A DNA stretch of 64,000 nucleotides from Streptomyces lydicus. Its GTDB lineage: Bacteria; Actinomycetota; Actinomycetes; Streptomycetales; Streptomycetaceae. The notes below the pieces were generated by a model, which did not search any database, was not told the DNA's origin, and saw nothing but the letters and a program-made list of their open reading frames with translations. Location: contig NZ_JNZA01000002.1 of assembly GCF_000717345.1 (NCBI RefSeq), positions 1-64,000 of the forward strand, written 5' to 3'. A program made the translations under genes and the position numbers. Position 1 is the first letter of the stretch. Each line of letters opens with the position of its first letter. Of this stretch, positions 8,572 through 16,895 are shown one piece after another.

Positions 8572-9876
8572 TCATCCCGGTCGTCGGGCCGGGGCGGGCA
8601 GGGGCGCCCCGGGCTCGGCCGCGGCCAGTTCCACCACGAGGCGGCCGAGGCCCTCGGCGTGGCCGTCGGTCTCTTCCACCGAGTACGTGGCGGGGTTGGC
8701 CTCCACGCTCACGGTCGTCCCCTCGCTCGGCGACCGCACGTCGAAGAACAGACTGAGGTCCGGGACGGGGCCGGTGGTCAGCGTGCGGACCGAGCCCCGG
8801 GCCTCGCCCAGGCGCAGGTCGCGGTCAAAGTTCACGACGTTCACCAGCGGCCCCACGCCCGGCGGCTCCCCCGGGCCCGCGACGGTGGCCAGCGCCCGCC
8901 GGAACTCCTCGTAGCGGTACCGGTGGTGGCGCATCGCCTGCCGGATCCGGCCGTCCACCTGCGCGAAGGCGTCCCGTACCGACGCATCCGGCGGCACGGG
9001 CACCCGCAGCGGCAGGATGTTCGCCAGCGGCGCGACGACCCCGCGCAGCGCGCGGGTGGAACGCCCGCCCACGGAGCAGCCGAAGGTCACCTCGTCCGCT
9101 CCGGCGACCTGCCGCAGGTACAGGGCGGTGGCCGCGATCAGGAAGTGCGCCGGCGGTACCGCCAGCCGCTCGCTCTGCTCCTGGATCGCCGCGACCGCCG
9201 GCGCCGGCAGGTGGTGGCGGCCCTGACGGGCCGCGGAGGCGGGCGGCGCGTCCTCCCGGAGCCGTCCAGTGGCCGGCCAGGCCGCCGCCTCCTTCGCCCA
9301 GAACTCCTGGTCGGAACGGTACGTCCGCCCGGCGGTGTAGGTCCGGTCGTGCTCGACGGCGACGGTGACGGGTTCGAAGGGGGACGGCTCCGGGCAGGTC
9401 CCGCTGTGCAGCGCGTTGTAGAGGCCGGCCGTCCGGCGGGCGAGCGCGGCCAGGCCGTGGCCGTCCGCGACGATGTGGTGGACGCGGCGGTACCACAGGT
9501 GGCGGTCGGCCGACACCTTGATCAGGGCGGCGCCGATCAGCGGTCCGGTGGTGAGGTCGACGGGCCGGGCGAGGTCGGCGTGCATCCAGGCCACGGCCTG
9601 CGCGTACGGATCGGCGGCGGCGCTCAGGTCCAGCACGGCGAAGTCCCACTGCGCGGGCCCGAGTTCCTGCACCGGCGTCCCGTCGGCCTCCGTGACGAAC
9701 CGTGCGCCCAGCGATCCGGCCTCGTCCACGGCGGTGCGCGTCGCCTGCTGCAGCAGGGCCGCGTCGAGCGCGCCGGTGATCTCGTAGTAGTCACCCACGT
9801 TGTAGGCCGTGCCCACCGGCTCCAGGATCTGGGAGATCCAGATCTCCAATTGACCTGCTGTCAAAGGGACTCGCAC
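8572..9876 (-). CDS. Stand-alone condensation-domain protein
   Basis: The GTG at 9876 has GGAG 8 nt upstream; a longer frame reaches 9993 but its extra residues are low-complexity. At 434 residues the protein is a single condensation fold: an opening helix PLTAGQLEIW in the place of motif C1, catalytic HHIVADGHG near residue 135, FGCSVGGRST and ANILPLRVPVP as the C4/C5 region, and RYRYEEFRRAL as the C6 region. No A, T or TE domain follows. Free C domains form amide or ester bonds between carrier-bound intermediates or release products onto a soluble acceptor. In this locus it could supply the step that the truncated C domain of the edge NRPS may have lost; that is inference. Confidence 0.9.
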   Translation of the reverse strand: MRVPLTAGQLEIWISQILEPVGTAYNVGDYYEITGALDAALLQQATRTAVDEAGSLGARFVTEADGTPVQELGPAQWDFAVLDLSAAADPYAQAVAWMHADLARPVDLTTGPLIGAALIKVSADRHLWYRRVHHIVADGHGLAALARRTAGLYNALHSGTCPEPSPFEPVTVAVEHDRTYTAGRTYRSDQEFWAKEAAAWPATGRLREDAPPASAARQGRHHLPAPAVAAIQEQSERLAVPPAHFLIAATALYLRQVAGADEVTFGCSVGGRSTRALRGVVAPLANILPLRVPVPPDASVRDAFAQVDGRIRQAMRHHRYRYEEFRRALATVAGPGEPPGVGPLVNVVNFDRDLRLGEARGSVRTLTTGPVPDLSLFFDVRSPSEGTTVSVEANPATYSVEETDGHAEGLGRLVVELAAAEPGAPLPAPARRPG

Positions 9877-10059
9877 GTTTCCGCTCCAGACGCGTCGGGA
9901 CCGTCGTCCACCGACCCTGCCATCCGTCGCGACCTGCGCACAGACCGGAGCGGGGGTGGTGTTTCCGCCTGTCGTGGACCCGAGGGGGCACACCGGCCGG
10001 CGGAGCCGGACGCCTCCGCGTCGGCGTCGGCGGCTCCGCCTCCGTGATCTCCGGCGGAT

Positions 10060-10080
10060 CTAGGGGGTGTCTCCCCCTAG
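10060..10080. terminator. Hairpin terminator at the end of the DinB-like gene
   Basis: Perfect inverted repeat CTAGGGGG-TGTCT-CCCCCTAG. The stem includes the stop codon of the DinB-like gene and lies between it and the upstream region of the condensation-domain gene. Confidence 0.65.
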
Positions 10081-10583
10081 TCGCCGGTCGTGCCGTCGAG
10101 CATCTCGCGCAGGATGTCCAGGTGGCCGTTGTGGCGGGCCGTCTCCTCGGTGAGGTGGAGGAGGATCCAGCGCAGGTCGACGTGGAGGCCGTTGCGGACG
10201 GCGCGCTGGGCCTGCTGGTCCAGGCTGCTCCCGGCGACCAGTTCGCGGTGGTGGGCGCTCTGTTCGGCGTATTCGTCGAGCAACTGGGTGAGCGGGAAGT
10301 CGACGGCGATACGCATCTCGCGGTCGGGGTCCTCCTCGGTCCAAGGGCCCCGGTCCTCCTCGCCGAGGAAGACCACGCGGAACCAGTAGTACTCGACCCA
10401 GCGGAGGTGGTTGATCACTCCGCTCATGGTCATCAGCGGTGAGCCCGGCAGGAGCGCCTTGCGTGCGTTCTCCGCGGATACGCCGGCGCACTTGGCGCGG
10501 GCGGTGTCCCGTGCGTAGTCGAGAAACGTGGTGAGCTGGGTGCGTTCGTCCCACGAGGGCGGCGTGTCGTCGATTCTGGTCAT
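10077..10583 (-). CDS. DinB/DUF664-family protein
   Basis: 168 residues from ATG 10583; the frame extends to 10640 but the extra residues are not family-like. It is a four-helix DinB/DUF664 protein: a first helix with TTFLDYARDTARAKCAG, then GVINHLRWVEYYWFRVV with the first metal-ligand His, and LLHLTEETARHNGHLDILRE with the other two His. Some members are bacillithiol/mycothiol-dependent S-transferases and many have no known function. No partner is adjacent, so its substrate is unknown. Confidence 0.88.
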   Translation of the reverse strand: MTRIDDTPPSWDERTQLTTFLDYARDTARAKCAGVSAENARKALLPGSPLMTMSGVINHLRWVEYYWFRVVFLGEEDRGPWTEEDPDREMRIAVDFPLTQLLDEYAEQSAHHRELVAGSSLDQQAQRAVRNGLHVDLRWILLHLTEETARHNGHLDILREMLDGTTGD

Positions 10584-11139
10584 CGCGCGAGCGTCCCCGA
10601 TCACCGCGACCGATGTCGAGGTATTTATCGACGGACCCAATCTGCCCCGCGCGGCTCCTTCCCCAGCGGGTCGCTACGGCGATTCAGTGCCGGTCCCGGA
10701 TCCGGCGCGCTGTGGCTGCGGCCCTGTGCGGTCGTCGGTCGCCTCCCTGAGGCGGCCGGCCGGCACGTAGCGGTGCGCGGTTCTCAAACCCCGTGCGCCC
10801 GAAGCCCGTGCATTCGCGCCGAGTTGCGGGTGGGCGGCCCCTCGCGGCTTCGGGGGCGAGAGGAAAGGATCTGCGGTGGAGGACGGCCGGCATCGCGGAA
10901 TATCCGGTTCCGCAGCGACGTGCAGCCGGGCATGAGGACGATCAGCGCCGTTGAATTCTGCACCTCCGCCCGGGTGTTGTCTCGTTCGTTGCCTGCTGCA
11001 CGGGTGCGACTTGATGATCCGTTCGTCCCTGACAGCATGTGGCGGCGCGGGCCGACCGTCGGCGCGCCGGCTTCCGCCCTCCGCCACGGCCCTCGCCCGG
11101 AGGAGGAGCCCGGAGCCGAGACGAACAGAGGAGTGGACC
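10584..11139. other. 556-bp region before the tyrosinase genes
   Basis: No convincing gene on either strand; the open frames here are short and have no family features. It should hold the melC promoter and that of the DinB-like gene. The ribosome site of melC1 (GAGGAG near 11129) is clear, but I cannot assign a -35/-10 pair. Confidence 0.6.
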
Positions 11140-11616
11140 ATGTCACGTCCCACCCGACGCCAGGTGCTGCACGGCAGCGCCGCGGCCCTCGCCGGGGCGG
11201 TGCTCGCCGCACCGGTCGCGTTCCCCGGAACCGCTGCCGCCCGCCCCGTGGACGGCCACCGCGACTCGGCAGGAGCCGGGCGCACCGCAGGTCACGAGAT
11301 GCCGGATCCGTTCGACGAGATATACGAGGGCCGCCACATAGAGGGGTGGCCGGCTGACGACGAGGGCTCGCACGACGGAGGACGTCGAGGCCCCGGTGGC
11401 GGCGGGGAGCACCGCGCCGGACCGGCCGGACCGCACGAGGGAATGGACTTCGTCGTCCGCATCGACAACGACGACCTCCATGTGATGCGGAACGCGGACG
11501 GCACCTGGGTGAGCCTGGTGAACCACTACGAGACGTTCGGTACGCCCCGCGCGTTGGCGCGCGCCGCCGTTCGCGAACTCAAGGGCGCCGACCTGGTCCC
11601 CGTCGTCACCGGCTGA
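11140..11616 (+). CDS. melC1: Tyrosinase copper chaperone/cofactor MelC1
   Basis: 158 residues with a twin-arginine-type N-terminus (TRRQVLHGSAAALAGAVLA, then AAP). The mature part is His/Gly/Asp-rich and ends in the conserved MelC1 core FVVRIDNDDLHVMRNADGTW, followed by NHYETFGTPRALARAAV. MelC1 binds apo-tyrosinase, delivers copper and carries MelC2 out through the Tat pathway. It sits 40 bp before melC2, as in other Streptomyces mel operons. The middle segment (about 60-105) is longer and more Gly/His-rich than in the S. antibioticus type. Confidence 0.96.
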   Translation: MSRPTRRQVLHGSAAALAGAVLAAPVAFPGTAAARPVDGHRDSAGAGRTAGHEMPDPFDEIYEGRHIEGWPADDEGSHDGGRRGPGGGGEHRAGPAGPHEGMDFVVRIDNDDLHVMRNADGTWVSLVNHYETFGTPRALARAAVRELKGADLVPVVTG

Positions 11617-11656
11617 GCCCCGTACCGGCCCGTCCCCCCACCGAGGAGTCCTCGAC

Positions 11657-12475
11657 ATGGCAGTCCGGAAGAACCAGGCGGACCTCACCGCCACCGAGAA
11701 GCGGAACTTCGTCGACGCGGTGCTGGAGCTCAAGCGCAGCGGCCGCTACGACGAGTTCATCAGCACACACAACGCCTTCATCATCGGCGACACCGACGAC
11801 GGGGAGCGGACCGGCCACCGGTCGCCGTCGTTCCTCCCCTGGCACCGCAGGTTCCTGCTGCAGTTCGAACGAGCCCTGCAGAGCATCACGCCGTCGGTCA
11901 CGCTCCCGTACTGGGACTGGACCGTCGACCGCAGCCCCCGCAGTTCGCTGTGGGCCGACGACTTCCTCGGCGGTGACGGGCGGAGCGGTGACGGACGGGT
12001 GACCTCGGGTCCGTTCGCCTTCAGCGGCGGCAAGTGGCCGATGAACGTACGGGTCGACGGCAGGACGTTCCTGCGCCGCTCGCTCGGCACCGGGGTCCGC
12101 GAACTGCCGACCCGGGCCGAGGTCGACCGGGTGCTCGCCATGAGCGTCTACGACGCCGCCCCCTGGAACAGCTCCTCGGACAGCTTCCGCAACCACCTCG
12201 AGGGCTGGCGCGGGCCGAATCTGCACAACCGGGTGCACGTCTGGGTCGGCGGGCAGATGACCACCGGGGCGTCGCCCAACGATCCGGTCTTCTGGCTGCA
12301 CCACTGCTTCATCGACAAGCTCTGGGCCGACTGGCAGGCGCTGCACCCGAGTTCGGGCTACCTGCCGACCGGCGACACACCCGACGTCATCGACCTGCAC
12401 GACACGATGAAGCCATGGAACGACGTCACGCCGGCGGACCTGCTGGACCACAGCGCGTTCTACACGTACGCATGA
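11657..12475 (+). CDS. melC2: Tyrosinase MelC2
   Basis: 272 residues, the usual length of Streptomyces tyrosinase. CuA ligands are His38 (STHNAF), His54 (GHRSPSF) and His63 (PWHRRF); CuB ligands are His190 and His194 (LHNRVHVW) and His216 (FWLHHCFID). It oxidises tyrosine and o-diphenols to quinones, giving melanin. No signal peptide of its own; export relies on MelC1. The start has GAGGAGTCCTCGAC before ATG. Confidence 0.97.
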   Translation: MAVRKNQADLTATEKRNFVDAVLELKRSGRYDEFISTHNAFIIGDTDDGERTGHRSPSFLPWHRRFLLQFERALQSITPSVTLPYWDWTVDRSPRSSLWADDFLGGDGRSGDGRVTSGPFAFSGGKWPMNVRVDGRTFLRRSLGTGVRELPTRAEVDRVLAMSVYDAAPWNSSSDSFRNHLEGWRGPNLHNRVHVWVGGQMTTGASPNDPVFWLHHCFIDKLWADWQALHPSSGYLPTGDTPDVIDLHDTMKPWNDVTPADLLDHSAFYTYA

Positions 12476-12589
12476 CGGGTCCCTGACAGATATGTCGCAC
12501 CCGGCACCCTGATCACGGCGTCGGTGGGGGCGGACGGAGGCCCGGGTTCTCGTCCGCCCCACCCCGCCCACGGCGGGCCGTCGGCGTGC

Positions 12590-12796
12590 GTCCGGTACAC
12601 CCCGCAGGACCGGCGCGCGCTCGACGCCACACACGTCGCAGAGCTGCGGGCGACGGCGAGCCGGTATCCGGCGGACCGGCGACTGCGGCGTCTGATCGCG
12701 GAACTGCGCGCGCACAGCGAGCGGTTCGCCGAACTGTGGGACTCCGGAGCCATGGCCGCCGTCGTCGGTCCCCAGACCTTCCCCGGCCCGTCCTAA
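12590..12796 (+). pseudogene. Remnant of an MmyB-type XRE regulator (C-terminal piece)
   Basis: The frame carries HVAELRATASRYPADRRL and LIAELRAHSERFAELWDSG. This matches the C-terminal ligand-domain helices of the MmyB-like XRE regulators common in Streptomyces (LR-x-A-x-RYP-x-D ... L-S-x-EF-x-x-LW). The N-terminal HTH and most of the ligand domain are missing upstream, and the end is replaced by unrelated residues. It overlaps the stop region of the convergent membrane-protein gene. Best read as a decayed fragment. Confidence 0.6.
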
Positions 12797-13248
12797 GGGC
12801 GGTCATCCTCCGGGGCACGCACCAGCAGGAGGCGGTGGAGGAGCGGTCCGACGAGGCTGACGACGGTGGTCAGTCCTGCCGCGACGGCCAGGTCGGGGTG
12901 GTCCATCGCACCGTCCAGCAGCCAGCCGGCGCCGAGTGCCAGGGCGATCAGGGCGACCTTGGCGACGGCCAGCCGTACGAACGACAGCCGGTGCCGGTGT
13001 TCCGGGTGCCGGGCCGTCCGGCGCCGCCGGGCGAGGTGCAGCAGCGGGGCGGCGACGAACAGCAGGACCAGCAGCTTCACGGCGTGCTCCCACAGCGGCT
13101 CGCCCTGGTTCAGGGCCCAGATGCCGCCCATGACGAGCCCGGCGACCAGGTAGGGCTTGACGAGCTGTGCGCCGCCCGGACCTGGGGCTCGGCGGACCGG
13201 ACCCGGGCGCACGGGGGCGGGCGGACGGTCGCGCGTAGGGGTGGGCAT
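12793..13248 (-). CDS. Small membrane protein
   Basis: 151 residues from ATG 13248, chosen because GGAGG lies 6 nt upstream. After a basic, proline-rich N-terminus there are about four hydrophobic segments: PYLVAGLVMGGIWAL, KLLVLLFVAAPLLHLA, a helix around VALIALALGAGWLL, and LAVAAGLTTVVSLVGPLLHR. I do not recognise a family. It is the third gene of the TetR-P450 unit, 23 bp after the P450, so it may act with it. Confidence 0.75.
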   Translation of the reverse strand: MPTPTRDRPPAPVRPGPVRRAPGPGGAQLVKPYLVAGLVMGGIWALNQGEPLWEHAVKLLVLLFVAAPLLHLARRRRTARHPEHRHRLSFVRLAVAKVALIALALGAGWLLDGAMDHPDLAVAAGLTTVVSLVGPLLHRLLLVRAPEDDRP

Positions 13249-13271
13249 GGCTGCCTCCGGAAGCGCTGCGG

Positions 13272-14510
13272 TCAGCCGAGCGAGAGCGGAAGACGGCGCA
13301 GGCCCCGGAGGGTGATGTGGTCCTTCCACTCGGGCTCGCCGGCCAGCGAGAGCCGTGGCGCGCGTGCCAGCAGCATCCGCAGGGCGATCTGCGTTTCGAG
13401 GCGGGCGAGCGGAGCGCCCAGACAGAAGTGGATGCCCTGGCCGAACGCGAGGTGCCGCACGGGCGTGCGGCCGATGTCCAGCCGCTCGGGGTGCTGGTAC
13501 GCCGCGGGGTCGCGGTTCGCGGCGCCGATCAGCAGCAACAGCGTGCTGCCCGCCGGGACCGGGACGCCGGCGACCTCCGCGTCCTCCAGGGCGAACCGGA
13601 CGGTGAGCTGCACCGGCGAGTCATAGCGCAGCAGCTCCTCGACCGCGTTGTCGGTCAGGTCCGGGGCGCTGCGCAGCCGCGCCAGCTGGTCGGGGTGGCG
13701 CAGCAGGGCGAGGGTGCCGTTGCCGATCAGATTGACGGTGGTTTCGTGGCCGGCGATCAGCAGCAGGGTGCAGGTGGCCAGCAGTTCGTTCTCGGTGAGG
13801 GTGTCGCCGTCGTCGTGCACGCCGACCAGCGCCGAGAGCAGGTCGTCACCGGGCGCGCGACGACGCTCGACGACCAGTTCCCGGAGGTAGTCGGTGAATT
13901 CCTGGCGGGCCCGGGCCTCCTGCTCCGCAGCGCCGGGAGGCAGGAGGAAGTCGGGGACGAGGGCGCGTGCGACCGCGTGCGACCACGTCAGCATCCGGTG
14001 GCGGTCGGCGGTGGGCACACCGAGCAGTTCGCTGATCACCGCTACCGGCAGGGGCGTGGCCAGGCCCTCGATGAGGTCGACCGGCCCGGGTGCGCCCTCC
14101 ATGGCGGTGAACAACTCGTCGGTGAGCTCTTCGATCCGCGGCGCGAGACGCTCCACCCGTCGCCGGGTGAATGCCTGGGAGACCAGGGCGCGCAGCCGCG
14201 TGTGACTGGGCGGATTGAGTCCGAGGAAGCCGCGCACGGGGCGGCCGTCGTCGTCGACCAGGACCTCGAGGGCAGGGCGGGCCCGGCCGGTGAACCGGGG
14301 GTCGTCGCTCTCCGCGTGCCCGAACCGGCCGTCGCGCAGTACCGCGGCGCAGTCCTCGTACCGGGTGAGCACCATCAGCTGCTCGTCGAGGCGCGCGAGC
14401 GGCGCCTGCGAGCGCCAGCGGGAGTAGAGCGGGTAGGGATCGGCCTGGTTCCGCGGGTCGAGCAGGTCCTGAAGCGAGGGCAGGGTGGCCGTCGCGTCGG
14501 CGGGGGTCAT
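13272..14510 (-). CDS. Cytochrome P450
   Basis: 412 residues from an ATG that overlaps the TetR stop (ATGA); a longer frame to 14651 lies inside the TetR gene. The I-helix motif is LLIAGHETT (252-258), the ExxR motif EELLRYDSP (291-299), and the heme loop FGQGIHFCLGAP has the axial Cys363. Bacterial soluble class I, resembling CYP107-type enzymes that hydroxylate polyketides, terpenoids or fatty acids. No ferredoxin gene is adjacent. Expression is expected to follow the TetR regulator. Confidence 0.95.
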   Translation of the reverse strand: MTPADATATLPSLQDLLDPRNQADPYPLYSRWRSQAPLARLDEQLMVLTRYEDCAAVLRDGRFGHAESDDPRFTGRARPALEVLVDDDGRPVRGFLGLNPPSHTRLRALVSQAFTRRRVERLAPRIEELTDELFTAMEGAPGPVDLIEGLATPLPVAVISELLGVPTADRHRMLTWSHAVARALVPDFLLPPGAAEQEARARQEFTDYLRELVVERRRAPGDDLLSALVGVHDDGDTLTENELLATCTLLLIAGHETTVNLIGNGTLALLRHPDQLARLRSAPDLTDNAVEELLRYDSPVQLTVRFALEDAEVAGVPVPAGSTLLLLIGAANRDPAAYQHPERLDIGRTPVRHLAFGQGIHFCLGAPLARLETQIALRMLLARAPRLSLAGEPEWKDHITLRGLRRLPLSLG

Positions 14511-15253
14511 CGTTTCTCCTCGGGCGGTTCGACGGTGGTGGTGTCGTCCGGGACCTCGGTGCTCCGGCGGTGAGGCGCGGTGCCGTCCAGGACCTCGGTG
14601 CCCTGGGCGTCGGCCGCGGTGCCGTTGGCGGCGATGCCGGCGAACAGCCACCGCATCGCCTGGCCCAGCAGCTCGTCCGGCACGCTGGCCGGGTCGATCC
14701 GGCGCTGGCGCAGCAGCCCCTGGAAGAGCGCCATCGCGATGGTGGCTACCGCGTCGGCCGATACGGCCGGAGGCGCGCCGATGTGATCCAGCGCCTTGCC
14801 CATGAGGCTCGCCAGCTCGGCGCGGGGGGCGCGCAACTCCTCCGCCAGCGTCTCCATCAGCGGGGGGTTGCGCACCGCGTAGAGCCAGAACTCGGCCTGG
14901 AGCGGAGCGAAATCCGGATCCTTGTCGGCGGCGTTCGCCAGCAGCCGGCCGAGTGCGGGCACCGGGTCATCACCGGTCTGCGCATCGGCCACGATCTTCG
15001 TCGCCCGCGACACCTGCTCGCTCGCGCGTTCCTTCAGCAGCTCCACGAACAGTCGGTCCTTGCTGCCGAAGTTCGAGTAGACCGCGCCGATGGAGAACCC
15101 CGCCGCCTCGGCGATCTCCTCCACGGAGGCTCCGGCGAACCCCTTGCGTGCGTAGGTCCGCGCCGCGGCGTCCAGCAGCAGCCGCCGGGTACGGGCCTTG
15201 GCCTCCGCCCGGGTCGGCCGGCGATTCGGGGTGTGGTCGGCATCCGCGCTCAT
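14507..15253 (-). CDS. TetR-family transcriptional regulator
   Basis: 248 residues from ATG 15253 (GGAAGGT upstream; a longer frame reaches 15298 but would cover the operator). The HTH is at about 20-65: TRRLLLDAAARTYARKGFAG then ASVEEIAEAAGFSIGAVYSN. The C-terminal ligand domain is helical and of normal length, with an extra acidic tail rich in Thr (about 225-248). It is the first gene of a three-gene unit with the P450 and membrane protein and probably represses that unit by binding the inverted repeat just upstream. Confidence 0.93.
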   Translation of the reverse strand: MSADADHTPNRRPTRAEAKARTRRLLLDAAARTYARKGFAGASVEEIAEAAGFSIGAVYSNFGSKDRLFVELLKERASEQVSRATKIVADAQTGDDPVPALGRLLANAADKDPDFAPLQAEFWLYAVRNPPLMETLAEELRAPRAELASLMGKALDHIGAPPAVSADAVATIAMALFQGLLRQRRIDPASVPDELLGQAMRWLFAGIAANGTAADAQGTEVLDGTAPHRRSTEVPDDTTTVEPPEEKR

Positions 15254-15269
15254 ACCTTCCACGTTAGAG

Positions 15270-15283
15270 ATAGTGCTCACTAT
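15270..15283. promoter_or_regulatory. TetR operator upstream of the TetR-P450 unit
   Basis: Perfect inverted repeat ATAGTG-CT-CACTAT, 17 bp before the TetR start. It directly follows a TTGACA on the minus strand (15284-15289), so binding would block the promoter. A further CACTAT half-site lies at 15296-15301. Confidence 0.75.
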
Positions 15284-15381
15284 GTCAATAGCAACCACTA
15301 TCTGAAACGTCGCTCTTCACACAGCGGCCGGCAGCGGAACCCCCACCCCGGAGGCGTCCCCTTGATCGAATGACCTTGACC

Positions 15382-15395
15382 TCAAGTTAAGTTGA
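15382..15395. promoter_or_regulatory. Probable MarR operator
   Basis: TCAAGTTAAGTTGA is palindromic at 12 of 14 positions and fits the TTGA/TCAA half-site pattern usual for MarR-type dimers. It overlaps CTTGACC, a likely -35, 37 bp before the MarR start. Confidence 0.55.
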
Positions 15396-15431
15396 CGTTC
15401 TACGGTCGATGTCGTCGAACGGGAGCAGGAA

Positions 15432-15908
15432 ATGGCGGAGGGACCGGTCATGCAGTACTCGCACAGCGATGCCGAGTTGATACAGCAGCCCATCGGCTAC
15501 TGGAGTTGGGCGGCCTACAAGGCCGTCGTCACCCGCACCCGGGCCGCCCTCGCCGGGATCGGCACCACGCAGCCGCAGTGGTGGGTCCTCGCGCAGGTCG
15601 CCCGCGCCGACACCGCCACGACCCGCGACGAGGTGTCGCGGGTCCTCAGGGGCTACCTCGACACCGGCCCGGAAGCCATGGACTCGGAGATCGACGAGAC
15701 CCTCGCACAGGGCTGGCTCACCGAGGACGCCGAGGGGCGTCTCCGCCTCACGGCGGACGGCAGGACGTTCTACGACAGGGCCGCGGCTCTCCAGGGCGAG
15801 CTGTGGGCGGAACGGCACGCCGGCATATCCGACGAGGAGTACCTGACCACGGTCAAGGTGCTCCAGCGATTCATCCACAACACGGGCGGGCACGCCTGGC
15901 ACCACTAG
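15432..15908 (+). CDS. MarR-family winged-helix regulator
   Basis: 158 residues from ATG with GGGAGCAGGAA upstream. The core is a MarR-type winged helix: TQPQWWVLAQVARADTATTR in the first helices, DEVSRVLRGYLDTGP as the recognition region, and LAQGWLTEDAEGRLRLTADG as the wing. The C-terminal helix is ELWAERHAGISDEEYLTTVK. The N-terminus carries an aromatic dimerisation helix (IGYWSWAAYKAVV). The target genes are not evident; autoregulation through the palindrome upstream is likely. Confidence 0.85.
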   Translation: MAEGPVMQYSHSDAELIQQPIGYWSWAAYKAVVTRTRAALAGIGTTQPQWWVLAQVARADTATTRDEVSRVLRGYLDTGPEAMDSEIDETLAQGWLTEDAEGRLRLTADGRTFYDRAAALQGELWAERHAGISDEEYLTTVKVLQRFIHNTGGHAWHH

Positions 15909-15936
15909 GCGGTGTCTTCCGGATCGTGCCGGGCCC

Positions 15937-16890
15937 TCAGACGGCTGGGGGGCCGACCCGGGTGTACCCGGCCGGCGCGCTGGTTCCGCCAGGGGTGACG
16001 ACCGTGACGTCCACCGGCCCGACGGCTCCGGGTGGCGCTTCGGCGACGACATGGGTGTCGGAGACAACGGTGAACGTCGCGGGCGTCGTACCGAAGAGCA
16101 CCCGGGTGGTCGGGCCAAGGCCGGTTCCGGTGAGGGTCACGCTGTTTCCGCCGGAGGCGGGGCCCTGGCCGGGGCTGAGCGCGGCGAGGGCGGGGGCCGG
16201 CACATAGGCGTAGGAGACGGCGTTGCGGGTGCCGCCGGCCGTGCTGACGGTGACCTCGACCGGCCCGGCGGGCCCTGCCGGGGCCACCGCGGTGATCCGG
16301 GTGTCGGAGACCACGGTGAAGGAGGTGGCCGCGGTGTTCGCGAAGCGCACGGCGGTGGCCTCGACGAGGTGGGTGCCGGTGAGCGTGACCGTATTGCCTC
16401 CCGAGAGAGGTCCGGAGACCGGGGCGAGGGCGGCGAGGACCGGGGCGTTGACGTAGAAGTTCGAGATCCCGCCTCCCGGATAGGGCGACACCGCGCTCCC
16501 CCCGCTCACGGTCACCCCCACCATGCTCAACTGGCCTTTGATGGCGGGGACGTTGGCGGCACCCTCGACCTCCATGACCCGGAAGGCCGGCGCGCTCGGG
16601 TCACGCGTGATGGTGGAACCCATGCCCAGCAAGGTGATCGGCGAGGTGATCGGCGGCAGCCCCACCGGCCCGGCCGGGCCCCTGCCGTGGGCACTGGTGA
16701 GCCGGTACGTACAGAACGGCAGCAGCAAGGTGTCCCCGCCGGCCGCGTTCGCCGTGGCGATGGCGTCCACCAGCGAGCTTTCGCTGCACAGCACCGGGGT
16801 CTGGGCCTGCGCCGTGGCCGGGAAGGCGGTGAGACCCACCGTCAGGACACCGGCACCGACAAGGGAACACAAGGTACGTACGCATCGCAT
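15937..16890 (-). CDS. Secreted protein with two IPT/TIG domains
   Basis: 317 residues. A Sec signal peptide (LCSLVGAGVLTVGLTAFPA, cleavage near TAQA) is followed by about 110 residues resembling the start of a right-handed parallel beta-helix (LVDAIATANAAGGDTLLLP ... ITLLGMGSTITR). The helix stops after two or three turns at SGGSAVSPYPGGGISN. Two IPT/TIG immunoglobulin-like domains follow (about 155-235 and 236-317), each with GPxSGGNxVTLTGT. Such domains occur in cell-surface and adhesive proteins. There is no LPxTG motif or transmembrane anchor, so it should be released. The beta-helix looks truncated compared with full-length relatives. Confidence 0.8.
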   Translation of the reverse strand: MRCVRTLCSLVGAGVLTVGLTAFPATAQAQTPVLCSESSLVDAIATANAAGGDTLLLPFCTYRLTSAHGRGPAGPVGLPPITSPITLLGMGSTITRDPSAPAFRVMEVEGAANVPAIKGQLSMVGVTVSGGSAVSPYPGGGISNFYVNAPVLAALAPVSGPLSGGNTVTLTGTHLVEATAVRFANTAATSFTVVSDTRITAVAPAGPAGPVEVTVSTAGGTRNAVSYAYVPAPALAALSPGQGPASGGNSVTLTGTGLGPTTRVLFGTTPATFTVVSDTHVVAEAPPGAVGPVDVTVVTPGGTSAPAGYTRVGPPAV

Positions 16891-16895
16891 GACGC

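Noticed and set aside
15380..15397. SoxR-box-like sequence before the MarR gene
   Set aside because: CCTCAAGTTAAGTTGACG resembles CCTCAAGTTAACTTGAGG, but the right half is imperfect and the local regulator is MarR, which explains the TCAA/TTGA palindrome more simply.
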